Source: an uncultured Verrucomicrobiota bacterium
Lineage (GTDB): Bacteria; Verrucomicrobiota; Verrucomicrobiia; Limisphaerales; UBA9464
Length of the DNA stretch: 63,349 nt
Direction of reading: 5' to 3'
Assembly: GCA_903880005.1 (NCBI GenBank)
Contig: CAIRNV010000203.1
Span: forward strand, 1 to 63,349
A program made the position numbers and the translations under genes. This document shows positions 56,507 to 63,349 of the stretch, piece after piece. Each line of letters begins with the position of its first letter. Position 1 is the first letter of the stretch. Under the pieces are notes generated by a model. It searched no databases and was not told where the DNA came from. It worked only from the letters and a program-made list of their open reading frames with translations.

Positions 56507-58215
56507 ACAACAACATCCCTCGCCTCCCCATCCTCGCCCTCGTCGTCATCGTCGCCTTGGGCGCCCGGCTCCACGGCCAGGAGGTCACGCCCCCACCTGC
56601 GACGGCTGCGCCCCAAGCCAGCCCGACGGACAAGTCCAAGGCCGATGCCGCGCCGGCCGCGGCGGTCGCCGCCCCTGGCACGAATGCGCCCGTAGCCGCC
56701 CCGAAGCCGCCGCCGGAGCCCTTGCCGGCACCGGAGCCATTGCCCACCGCGCCCGACGGGACCCCCATGCTTCGCCTGAACTTCCGCGGCGCGCCCCTTG
56801 AGACCGTCCTGAATTACCTCAGCGAGGCCGCCGGCTACATCATCGTCCTCGACACCGAGGTGAAGGGGCGCATCGACGCGTGGTCCGCGCAGCCCGTCAC
56901 CCGCGACGAGGCGTTCCAAATCCTCGAGACGGCGCTCGCCAAGAACGGCTACACGGCCCTTCGCTCCGGCCGCACCCTCACCATCGTCTCCAAGGACGCC
57001 GCCAAGAAGCGCGACATCCCCGTCAAGTCCGGGAACAACCCCGACTCGATCCCGAAGGACGAGCAGGTCGTCACCCAGATCATTCCCATCCGCTTCATCA
57101 GCGCCACCGCGCTGACCACCGACCTCGCGCCGCTTCTGCCCTCCGAGGCCACGATGACGGCCAACGAGGCCGGGAACGCCCTCGTCATCACCGACACCCA
57201 AGCCTCCATCAAGCGCATCGCGGAGATCATCCGCGCCCTCGACACGTCCCTCGCCAACTCGTCCTCCATCAAGGTCTTCCCCCTGCGCTTCGCGGACGCC
57301 AAGGAGACCGCAACCGTCATCAAGGACCTGTTCCCCTCCACCGACTCACGGGCCGGCGGCAACGCCGGGGGCAACAATGGCGGACGCGGCGGTTTCGGAG
57401 GGTTTCCGGGCGGGTTCGGGGGATTCCCGGGCGGGGGCATGGGCGGCGGGGGTGCCGGCGGCGGCGGCCGGGGCGGTGCCTCCAGCTCCGGGGCGGGTAA
57501 TCGCGCGGCCGCCTCCAAGGTCGTCGCCGTCGCCGACGAACACTCCAACTCCGTCATCGTGAATGCCCCCGAGGATGCCATGCCCTCGATCGAGGAGCTC
57601 ATCCGCTCCGTGGACACCGACGTCCAGGACATCACGGAGCTCCGCGTCTTCCGCCTCGAGTTCGCCGACCCGACCGAGATGGCCGACGTCCTCTCGGGGT
57701 TGTTTCCCGACGACACCAACAGCCGCAGCGGCAACAACGCCAACAACCGCGGGCAACGGTTTGGCGGCTTTGGCATGTTCGGCGGCATGAACCGCGGGGG
57801 AGGCACGGGCGGGGCCAGCGGCAACTCCAGCGACCGCACCCTCAAGAAGGGCAAGGTCACCGCGGTGCCGGATGCCCGCACCTCCTCGATCATCGTGTCG
57901 GCCGACCGCACCCTGATGCCCCAGATTGCCGAGATGGTGAAGCAGCTCGACGCCAACCCGGCGCGCAAGCAGCAGGTCTTCGTGTACAGCCTGGACAACG
58001 CGGATCCCCAGCAGGTCCAGACCGTGCTTCGCGGGCTCTTCGAGCGCGCGGGCAGCAACAACCGGTCCACCCAGGGGCAGCAACAGCAAAGCTCCTTCCT
58101 CACCACCCGCTCCACCCAGCAACAGCAACAGCAGAACAACGTCAATCGTTCGTCCGGCTTCGGCTCCGGTGCCGGCGGCGGCGGCGGCGGCTTTGGCGGC
58201 GGCCGCGGCAACTGA
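56503..58215 (+). CDS. gspD: Secretin N-domain protein (first half of split GspD)
   Basis: A 570-residue exported protein holding the periplasmic part of a T2SS secretin and no barrel. In order: signal peptide (1-25), Pro/Ala linker (27-88), N0/STN domain (89-165; LRLNFRGAPLETVLNYLSEA), N1 (188-248), N2 (256-371) with a Gly-rich loop (284-335), N3 (379-483) with a Gly/Asn-rich loop (404-448), and only the first strand-helix of a further N-domain (491-515; FVYSLDNADPQQVQTVLRGL). It ends in a Gln/Ser/Gly-rich tail (516-570). The C-terminal secretin domain is encoded by the next gene. The start overlaps the gspC-like stop (ATGA). Confidence 0.9.
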   Translation: MNNNIPRLPILALVVIVALGARLHGQEVTPPPATAAPQASPTDKSKADAAPAAAVAAPGTNAPVAAPKPPPEPLPAPEPLPTAPDGTPMLRLNFRGAPLETVLNYLSEAAGYIIVLDTEVKGRIDAWSAQPVTRDEAFQILETALAKNGYTALRSGRTLTIVSKDAAKKRDIPVKSGNNPDSIPKDEQVVTQIIPIRFISATALTTDLAPLLPSEATMTANEAGNALVITDTQASIKRIAEIIRALDTSLANSSSIKVFPLRFADAKETATVIKDLFPSTDSRAGGNAGGNNGGRGGFGGFPGGFGGFPGGGMGGGGAGGGGRGGASSSGAGNRAAASKVVAVADEHSNSVIVNAPEDAMPSIEELIRSVDTDVQDITELRVFRLEFADPTEMADVLSGLFPDDTNSRSGNNANNRGQRFGGFGMFGGMNRGGGTGGASGNSSDRTLKKGKVTAVPDARTSSIIVSADRTLMPQIAEMVKQLDANPARKQQVFVYSLDNADPQQVQTVLRGLFERAGSNNRSTQGQQQQSSFLTTRSTQQQQQQNNVNRSSGFGSGAGGGGGGFGGGRGN

Positions 58216-59549
58216 TGCCGTCCTTCCCATCCCCGGGTCCCAACTCGCAACACGCTCCACTCCTCATGAATCGCCTTGCACAACGCGCCTCAGCGATCCT
58301 CCTCGCCGCCGCCTTCACCGCGCCCGCCCTCGCCCAGTTCCAGGGATTCGGCGGCCAGGGCGGAGGCGCCCGACGCTCCGGCTCCGGCTCCGGCTCCAGC
58401 ACCGCCCGCGAGTACCCCAACAACACCGACGTCGGCGACGCCATGATCTCCTTCGATCCGGAGACCCGGAAGATCATCGTCATCACCGACGACAAGACCA
58501 ACCTGCAGATCAAGGACGTCATCACCAGCCTCGACAACCCGCGCCCCCAGGTGCTCATCAAGGTCGTCTTCCTCGAAGTCACCCACAACGACGCCTCCGA
58601 CATCGGCGTCGAGGGCGGCTACACGCGGCAGCTCGGCAACACCGGCACGGGCAGCTTCGCCAATGCGTTTGGCGCCTCAGGCCTTTCCTCCGCGGCCACG
58701 TCCGCGGTGCCCAACGCCCTCGGCCAAAACGTCCAGAGCATGCTCCCGACGCCTCCGGGCGCCGGCCTCTACCAGGTCCTGGGCACGGACTTCCAAGCCA
58801 CCCTCCGTGCCATCGCCCAGGCCGGCCGTGCCGAGATCCTCTCGCGTCCCTCCATCCTCGCCCGCAACAACCAGCCCGCCACCATCTCCCTCGGCCAGCA
58901 GGTTCCCCTCGTCTCCAATACCCAGTTCAGCGCCATCAACGGACAGGTCAACACCGTCTCCTACCAGAACGTCGGCATCATCCTTCGCGTCACCCCCTTC
59001 ATCACCCCGCAGGGGCTCGTCGAGATGATCGTCTCCCCCGAGATCTCCTCCCTGGCCGAGCGCTCCACCTGGGTCCCCATCTCGGCCGGCGCCCTCGCGC
59101 CTGTCGTGAACTCCCGCGTTGCCGACACCGTCGTCGTGGTTCCCGACAGCCAAACCGTGGTCATCGGCGGTCTCATGCAAAACCAGATCTCCGAGTCCGA
59201 AAGCAAGATCCCGTACCTCGGCGACATCCCCTGGCTCGGGAACGCCTTCAAGCGAAAGCAGAAGTCGAACGTCAAGACCGAGCTGATGATCTTCCTCACC
59301 CCCATCGTCATCCCGGCACCGTCCCAGCTCGCCGCCATGTCGGCGGAGGAACGCTCCAAGATGATGCTGCGCCCGAAGTCCCTTCCCCAGATCCAGCTCG
59401 AGAACCTCGTGGATCAATTACCCGACAAATCCTCGGGCACGAAGCCCAGCAAGAAGACGACCTCCGTCCAGGACGCACCCCAGGCGCCCAAGGCCCCAAC
59501 CGTGCCCGACGCCAAGTCCAAGGCCGTCCCCGCCCCGGCGCGTCGGTAG
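58215..59549 (+). CDS. gspD: Secretin barrel protein (second half of split GspD)
   Basis: A 444-residue exported protein with the outer-membrane secretin domain. A signal peptide is clear at residues 18-41 (MNRLAQRASAILLAAAFTAP). A Gly/Ser-rich segment leads into the second half of an N-domain (76-107; MISFDPETRKIIVITDDKTN), then the secretin barrel (about 110-365) with ILSRPSILARNNQPATISLG and the hallmark KIPYLGDIPWLGNAFKRK (331-348). A basic, Pro/Lys/Ala-rich tail (about 402-444) follows. The start at 58215 overlaps the previous stop (TGATG); the ATG at 58266 would put the signal peptide at the very N-terminus and is a serious alternative (427 residues). Confidence 0.92.
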   Translation: MPSFPSPGPNSQHAPLLMNRLAQRASAILLAAAFTAPALAQFQGFGGQGGGARRSGSGSGSSTAREYPNNTDVGDAMISFDPETRKIIVITDDKTNLQIKDVITSLDNPRPQVLIKVVFLEVTHNDASDIGVEGGYTRQLGNTGTGSFANAFGASGLSSAATSAVPNALGQNVQSMLPTPPGAGLYQVLGTDFQATLRAIAQAGRAEILSRPSILARNNQPATISLGQQVPLVSNTQFSAINGQVNTVSYQNVGIILRVTPFITPQGLVEMIVSPEISSLAERSTWVPISAGALAPVVNSRVADTVVVVPDSQTVVIGGLMQNQISESESKIPYLGDIPWLGNAFKRKQKSNVKTELMIFLTPIVIPAPSQLAAMSAEERSKMMLRPKSLPQIQLENLVDQLPDKSSGTKPSKKTTSVQDAPQAPKAPTVPDAKSKAVPAPARR

Positions 59550-59899
59550 GCGCGTGTCCCATCCATTCCCACACGCGACGGCGGATGGGTGGGCCGGCTG
59601 CCTCCAACCCTCGGAAACGTGGCAGGGCCGTCTTGGCCCTGGCGGGATCACGTCCAGCGGCAGGATGCCGCTGCCACTCTGCCCCCCGGCACGCAGAGGT
59701 GCGGCATCCTTCCCGCCACGTGAGGACACGCAGCCTACATGGGCCGAGCCTTCGGCTCCACCGGAGGGTTTGGCTGATCCCCAGCCGAACGAACGTTTTC
59801 AGGTGCACCCCATGAACCGGGCTCCTGGGGTTGCGAGAAACCGCCAGGCGGGGAGGTGGCGCCCGGGACGGGTGCGATCCCACGGGACATGGTTGTGTT
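59550..59899. other. Palindrome-rich convergent intergenic region
   Basis: 350 bases between the secretin and metallophosphoesterase genes, which face each other. Hairpins visible: CAGGGCC-GTCTT-GGCCCTG (59623-59641), AGCGGCA-GGA-TGCCGCT (59656-59672), and an outer pair GGCGGGA (59641-59647) with TCCCGCC (59711-59717). AGGATGCCGC (59662-59671) can also pair with GCGGCATCCT (59701-59710). This may act as a two-way terminator. No gene or family A/B element is seen. Confidence 0.6.
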
Positions 59900-60901
59900 T
59901 CAGGACACGCGACCGGGCGCGTCGGTCCATCCCAGCGATTGCCGCACGAGATCCAGATGGTTCCCCTCGGGCGGCCATGGGGCGACGAGGTATCCGCCGT
60001 CCTTGAACAACTGGATCCCGCTGGGGGACGGGCAAAGGACGACGCGGAAGTCACGCCAGCACCGGGCATCGCGCAGGGCGGCGGTGCAACGGCGGACTGT
60101 GTGCCCCGCCCACGGGACGCAGGGCATCCCCGCGAGCCAACCGCACGCTCGCAGGATCCACGGGGTGTGCAGGTGCCCGATCACGGTCGCCGCGATGCAC
60201 GGAAGCGCCCGACGCACGCCGTCCAACCGCGCGAGGAAGGGAAGCGCGGTGGGGTCGTGGCAGAACAAGACCACCCTCCTTCCCCGCGTCGCCGCCTCCC
60301 CGAAGAGGGCGTCGATGGCCCCCAGGTGTTCTCGGTGGGCCCGTTCCCACGTCTCCTGTTCCCCCGCCAGGCCCTCCGCCCGGAACACCGGCCATGCGGC
60401 GAGCGTGGAGGTGATGCCCACCCACCTCCATCCGGGGAAATCCTCGTGCCACAGCCTCGGCAGGCCCAGCTCGGCCTCGCATCGCTCGAGGCTTCGCCAG
60501 CGCGGCCCGCCCGCGCCGCCCACGAGGCTTTTCTTGCCGAGTTCATGGTCCCCGATGACGCCCCGCACGCGGTGTCCATGGGCTGCACGCAACTCGCCCA
60601 AGGCCTCGGCCGCGCTTTCCATGGCGGCGTCGTCGCTCACCCCGACGAAGGCCGTGTCGAGGGAATAGTCCCCGTTGGCCACCACGCGCGTGATGCCCGG
60701 CTCGCGCGCGAGGATGTCACCGAGCCGATGGTTGTGGGCCATGGGGTCGGCCAGCCAGACGTACCGGCGCAGGAGGCGTGCTGTGGCGAGGGCCAGCCAC
60801 CCGGCGGGCAAGGCTTGGTCGAACCCGCGGCGCTGCCGCTCGCGGGGGCCGGCGCGGTGCAGGTCGCTCACCACCAGCAAGCGGCCGGCGTCGCGGTTCA
60901 T
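59900..60901 (-). CDS. Metallophosphoesterase
   Basis: A calcineurin-like phosphoesterase of 333 residues. The metal-binding motifs are VVSDLHRAG (Asp-x-His), VVANGDYS (Gly-Asp), GVIGDHEL (in place of GNHE) and VIGHLHTPW (Gly-His-x-His). The GNHE motif reading GDHE is a mild change. No signal peptide is seen, so it probably acts in the cytoplasm; the substrate (phosphoprotein, nucleotide or lipid intermediate) is unknown. The ATG overlaps the ROK kinase stop (ATGA at 60898-60901), so the two are coupled. Confidence 0.85.
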   Translation of the reverse strand: MNRDAGRLLVVSDLHRAGPRERQRRGFDQALPAGWLALATARLLRRYVWLADPMAHNHRLGDILAREPGITRVVANGDYSLDTAFVGVSDDAAMESAAEALGELRAAHGHRVRGVIGDHELGKKSLVGGAGGPRWRSLERCEAELGLPRLWHEDFPGWRWVGITSTLAAWPVFRAEGLAGEQETWERAHREHLGAIDALFGEAATRGRRVVLFCHDPTALPFLARLDGVRRALPCIAATVIGHLHTPWILRACGWLAGMPCVPWAGHTVRRCTAALRDARCWRDFRVVLCPSPSGIQLFKDGGYLVAPWPPEGNHLDLVRQSLGWTDAPGRVS

Positions 60902-61785
60902 CCCAGCGACTTCAGGGCGTTCCATGCCGACCCATAGGCCCCGGCCACGTCGCCGAGCTGCGGCGGCACCAAGCGAAGGCTCGCGCCCGCCGGACGCCAC
61001 TCGAACTCCGCGAGGTGTTGTTCCAAGGGGTCGAACAAGGCCGCGCCGGCCTTGGCGATGCCTCCGCCCACGATCACCGCCTCCGGGTCCAGGACGTTGG
61101 CGATGGATGCAATGCACGCGGCCAGCGCCTTGACCGACCGCAGCCACAGGCGGGTGGCCTCCGCGTCGCCCGCCAGGTGCGCCGCAACGAGGTCCCGGGT
61201 GGCCAGGAAACGCCCGGCGCTCCGGTCGCGGACCGTCTTGTTGCCAATCTCCAGCTCGATCGAGCCCGGCGTCCCGACGTCGTCGAGGGGCCCGTTGAAG
61301 TCCACCGTCATGTGCCCGAGGTGCCCCGCGCGACCGAGGTTCCCCTTCAGCAATCGACCGTCCACGATCGCGGCCCCGCCCACGCCCGTGCCCAGCGTCA
61401 GCATGGCGACGTCCGACAGGCCGCGCGCCGCGCCCATCCAGGCCTCGCCCAGCAACGCCGCGTGGGCGTCGTTCAACACGGGCACCACCGAGGGGCGCCC
61501 GAGGTACGTCGTCCAATCCAGCCCCTCCAGCCCGTCGAGCCGACCGGGCAGGTGCGCGATGGCCCGGCCCGAACGCGCGGCAAGGCCCGGCGCCGACACC
61601 CCGACGGCCGCCGCCGTCCCATGGCGCGCCTCGAACCGGGCGATGATGCCGGCCACGGCCCGCGCCCATTCCATGTCGCGGTCCACGAAGGGTTCGTTGG
61701 CCTCGCCCACCAACGTCCCGTCCTCGCCCACGACGACGGCCTTCACCGCGGAGCCGCCCAGGTCTATCCCAACGATCGTTCGCAT
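60898..61785 (-). CDS. ROK family sugar kinase lacking the zinc motif
   Basis: A 295-residue ROK (repressor, ORF, kinase) protein without a DNA-binding domain, so a kinase. The phosphate-binding motif is GIDLGGSAVKAVVV; the substrate and ATP regions VLNDAHAALLGEA, TLGTGVGGAAIVDGRLLKGN and VIVGGGIAKAG are present. In most ROK kinases GHxxx is followed by a CxCGxxGC zinc site; here the corresponding stretch (GHLGHMTVDFNGPLDDVGTP) has no cysteine. Glucose or another hexose is the likely substrate, but that is inference. Confidence 0.88.
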   Translation of the reverse strand: MRTIVGIDLGGSAVKAVVVGEDGTLVGEANEPFVDRDMEWARAVAGIIARFEARHGTAAAVGVSAPGLAARSGRAIAHLPGRLDGLEGLDWTTYLGRPSVVPVLNDAHAALLGEAWMGAARGLSDVAMLTLGTGVGGAAIVDGRLLKGNLGRAGHLGHMTVDFNGPLDDVGTPGSIELEIGNKTVRDRSAGRFLATRDLVAAHLAGDAEATRLWLRSVKALAACIASIANVLDPEAVIVGGGIAKAGAALFDPLEQHLAEFEWRPAGASLRLVPPQLGDVAGAYGSAWNALKSLG

Positions 61786-61876
61786 GCCCGCGCCTCCCTC
61801 TCACAGACCCGGACCGGACGGAAGCCTCATTTGCGGGGGCAACCGCCTCGGGCGCTTCTCCGCCATGCCATGACGT

Positions 61877-62722
61877 TCAGACGTCGCAGGCGGCGGCGGC
61901 GTGGCGGAGGGCGAGGGCGCGGTCCTTCCACGTGGGAAGGAATTCCTGGGCGACGAAGCCCTCGTAGGGCGAGTCGGCGACGGCGCGCATGACGGCGGGA
62001 TAGTTGATTTCCTGGGAGTCATCGAGCTCGCCGCGCCCGGGCACGCCGGCGACGTGGAGGTGGCCGATGATGGGCAGCAACGCATGGAACCGGCGGGTCA
62101 TGTCGCCGTGCATCACCTGCACGTGGTAGAAGTCGAACAGGAGCTTCATGCGGGGCGAGTCCACGCGCCGGACCAGGCGGGCGCAGCGGTCGATGTCGTC
62201 GCCGAAGTAGCCGGGATGGCCCTTCATGGGGTGGCCGAGGTCGCGGCTGTTGAGGTGCTCGAGGCACAGGTCCACGCCGGCCTTTTCCGCCAGCGGCATG
62301 ACCTCCTTCCATGCCTCCACGCAGTTTCGCTCGGCGTCGGCGTCCGCGATGGAGGGGTCCCGCATCCCGGTGAAGGTGATGACGCGGCGGGCGCCGAAGC
62401 GCGTGGCGGTCTCGATGCCGCGCTGGAGGGCCTCGACAACCTTGGCGCGGAACTTGGGGTTGAGGGGCCCCTCGGAGAAGCCGTGCGAGCCCACGATGGC
62501 GATCTCCATGCCGAGTTCCCGGATGAGCGGGTAGTGCGAGGGATCGACGCCCTCCATGGCGGCGAACCCGATGTCCTTGCAGAGGCGCGCGAGGTCCGGC
62601 ACGGGCATGGGGTTGTAGGTCCAGCCCATGATGGATTGCCGGATGCGCCGGCGTTGGATGCGGTAGGCGGGGTCCGCCGCGGCGGGCGAGAGGAGGGGCA
62701 GGGGGGAGGAGACTTGGCCCAT
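61877..62722 (-). CDS. Hydroxypyruvate-isomerase-like TIM-barrel protein
   Basis: A 281-residue TIM barrel of the hydroxypyruvate isomerase/sugar isomerase family. Conserved segments include SIMGWTYNPMPVPDLARLCK, GFAAMEGVDPS, VDLCLEHLNSRD, LLFDFYHVQVMHGDM and FVAQEFLPTW, with the metal-binding Glu, Asp, His and Glu in the usual order. Members interconvert hydroxypyruvate and tartronate semialdehyde or act on related ketoses. A hydrophobic or signal-like N-terminus is not obvious. The start at 62722 is one choice; MGWTYNP at about 62629 is shorter and closer to the family start. Confidence 0.87.
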   Translation of the reverse strand: MGQVSSPLPLLSPAAADPAYRIQRRRIRQSIMGWTYNPMPVPDLARLCKDIGFAAMEGVDPSHYPLIRELGMEIAIVGSHGFSEGPLNPKFRAKVVEALQRGIETATRFGARRVITFTGMRDPSIADADAERNCVEAWKEVMPLAEKAGVDLCLEHLNSRDLGHPMKGHPGYFGDDIDRCARLVRRVDSPRMKLLFDFYHVQVMHGDMTRRFHALLPIIGHLHVAGVPGRGELDDSQEINYPAVMRAVADSPYEGFVAQEFLPTWKDRALALRHAAAACDV

Positions 62723-62855
62723 TTGCCCGCGAGGTTGCCCCGGGGCAGGGGGACGGGTCCATCCCCGGATTTGCCCCCTGATTCGCGCGTAAGCCGTTTT
62801 TGAGTGCCCGGTTCTCACCGCACGCGGGGCCGCCGGTGGGTGGACCCAGCAGGAT

Positions 62856-62967
62856 CTCTTCGTGTCTTCGCGGCTTCGCGTGATTCAAAAACCGCTTCTT
62901 GTTCGGCGATCCCGTGAGTGATGAAGCTGGAAATGGCTCACACGAGGACACGAAGACACGAAGAAGG
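62856..62967. repeat. Inverted TTCGTGTCTTCG repeats
   Basis: 62856-62885 carries TCTTCGTGTCTTCGCGGC and 62938-62967 its inverted counterpart (ACGAGGACACGAAGACACG). Between them lie 52 bases without a gene. Arms of the same kind occur at 1-160. Bases 62723-62855 hold only the start region of the isomerase gene and nothing else I can recognise. Confidence 0.75.
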
Positions 62968-63100
62968 TGGGGACGTGGGTGCTCAAGACGGGGTTCATGC
63001 CCATCCGCTACGACGGCGTGTTGGCAGCCAGCCAGCCGTGATTCGCTGGGTTGTAGATCGAGAGGGTTCCTCCTGGTGACGCGGGGATTTGGGGGCTCCC

Positions 63101-63200
63101 GGTGCATGAGGGTGATCCGCCCGCAGAGACGCAGAGACGCAGAGTTCTTGCTGACACCTCCGCGTCTCTGCGCCTCCGCGCGCGATTCCCCCCCAGCCCA
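63101..63200 (+). repeat. 100-base direct repeat, first copy
   Basis: Starts GGTGCATGAGGGTGATCCGC, then CGCAGAGACGCAGAGACGC and, after about 14 bases, the inverted CCGCGTCTCTGCGCCTCCGC, ending in CCCCCAGCCCA. A near-identical copy begins 147 bases later. Each copy could form a hairpin from its two CAGAGACG arms. Confidence 0.9.
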
Positions 63201-63247
63201 TTCCGACAATGGCCGATGCCGTGGGCGGCCGCCGAGGGGCGTCTCCT

Positions 63248-63349
63248 GGTGCATGAGGGTGATCCGCCCGCAGAGACGCAGAGACGCAGAGTTCTTGCTG
63301 ATACCTCCGCGTCTCTGCGTCTCCGCGGGCGATTCTCCCCCCCAGCCCA
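63248..63349 (+). repeat. 100-base direct repeat, second copy (reaches window end)
   Basis: Matches 63101-63200 with a few substitutions (TGATACC for TGACACC, GCGTCTCCGCGGG for GCGCCTCCGCGCG). The window stops at the same CCCAGCCCA end as the first copy, so a longer array cannot be excluded. Confidence 0.9.

Noticed and set aside
56503..59549. A sequencing error or programmed frameshift joining the two secretin genes
   Set aside because: The second gene begins with its own clean signal peptide and low-complexity lead, and the first ends in a Gln/Gly tail after a proper stop. A frameshift product would have a signal peptide in the middle.

Overview
The window is a high-GC chromosomal segment, almost certainly from the Planctomycetes-Verrucomicrobia-Chlamydiae group and most likely from a Verrucomicrobiota bacterium. 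The argument rests on two PSD1-type cytochrome proteins, a DUF1501 protein, a Tat-exported Gfo/Idh/MocA oxidoreductase, a secreted sugar-isomerase-like protein, a secreted TSP3-repeat protein and a type II secretion (T2SS) cluster of divergent sequence. About 43 protein genes, two tRNA genes, several repeat families and palindromic intergenic regions can be supported. No transposase, integrase, CRISPR array, rRNA or phage gene was seen.

Layout. 1-292: repeats. 293-8751: a DUF1501/PSD1 pair (minus strand), divergent from an exported oxidoreductase and a TonB-dependent receptor. 8811-18837: tRNA-Phe; a tight plus-strand run of M3 peptidase, rhomboid protease, SDR and uvrB; murJ (minus); rhodanese, RidA-like protein, C45-like hydrolase and tRNA-Thr. 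18929-31791: a coiled-coil membrane protein, Fe-alcohol dehydrogenase, fabV, a second PSD1 protein without a DUF1501 partner, an esterase, a sugar isomerase, a GntP permease and a YgiQ-type radical SAM protein. 32098-45844: a secreted TSP3 protein, MoeB-rhodanese fusion, trpB, an ECF sigma/membrane protein/Spy-like operon with start-stop overlaps, a trypsin-like protease, a divergent pterin-binding enzyme, a stand-alone 5'-3' exonuclease, pyruvate carboxylase, thiS and a GreA-like protein. 45940-59549: a Gly-rich secreted protein, a terminator, and the T2SS genes E-F-G-H-I-J-K-L-M-C-D1-D2. 59900-62722: metallophosphoesterase, ROK kinase and hydroxypyruvate-isomerase-like protein (minus). 62723-63349: repeats.

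Three things stand out. First, the T2SS secretin is split into two adjacent genes: one protein carries the N-domains, the other the outer-membrane barrel, and each has its own signal peptide. The break falls inside the last N-domain. Second, two unrelated families of short elements with terminal inverted repeats (named A and B here) occupy different niches. Family A lies at gene 3' ends, mostly between convergent genes. Family B lies only between divergently transcribed genes. Third, an internally deleted family-A copy is read in frame as the N-terminus of the gspC-like gene.

The T2SS genes are mostly joined by ATGA start-stop overlaps and look like one transcription unit for exporting proteins across the outer membrane. 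Likely substrates nearby are the secreted esterase, protease, TSP3 and Gly-rich proteins, but that link is inference. Starts were chosen from start-stop overlaps, Shine-Dalgarno sequences and signal peptides. Repeat boundaries were aligned by eye and may be off by a few bases.
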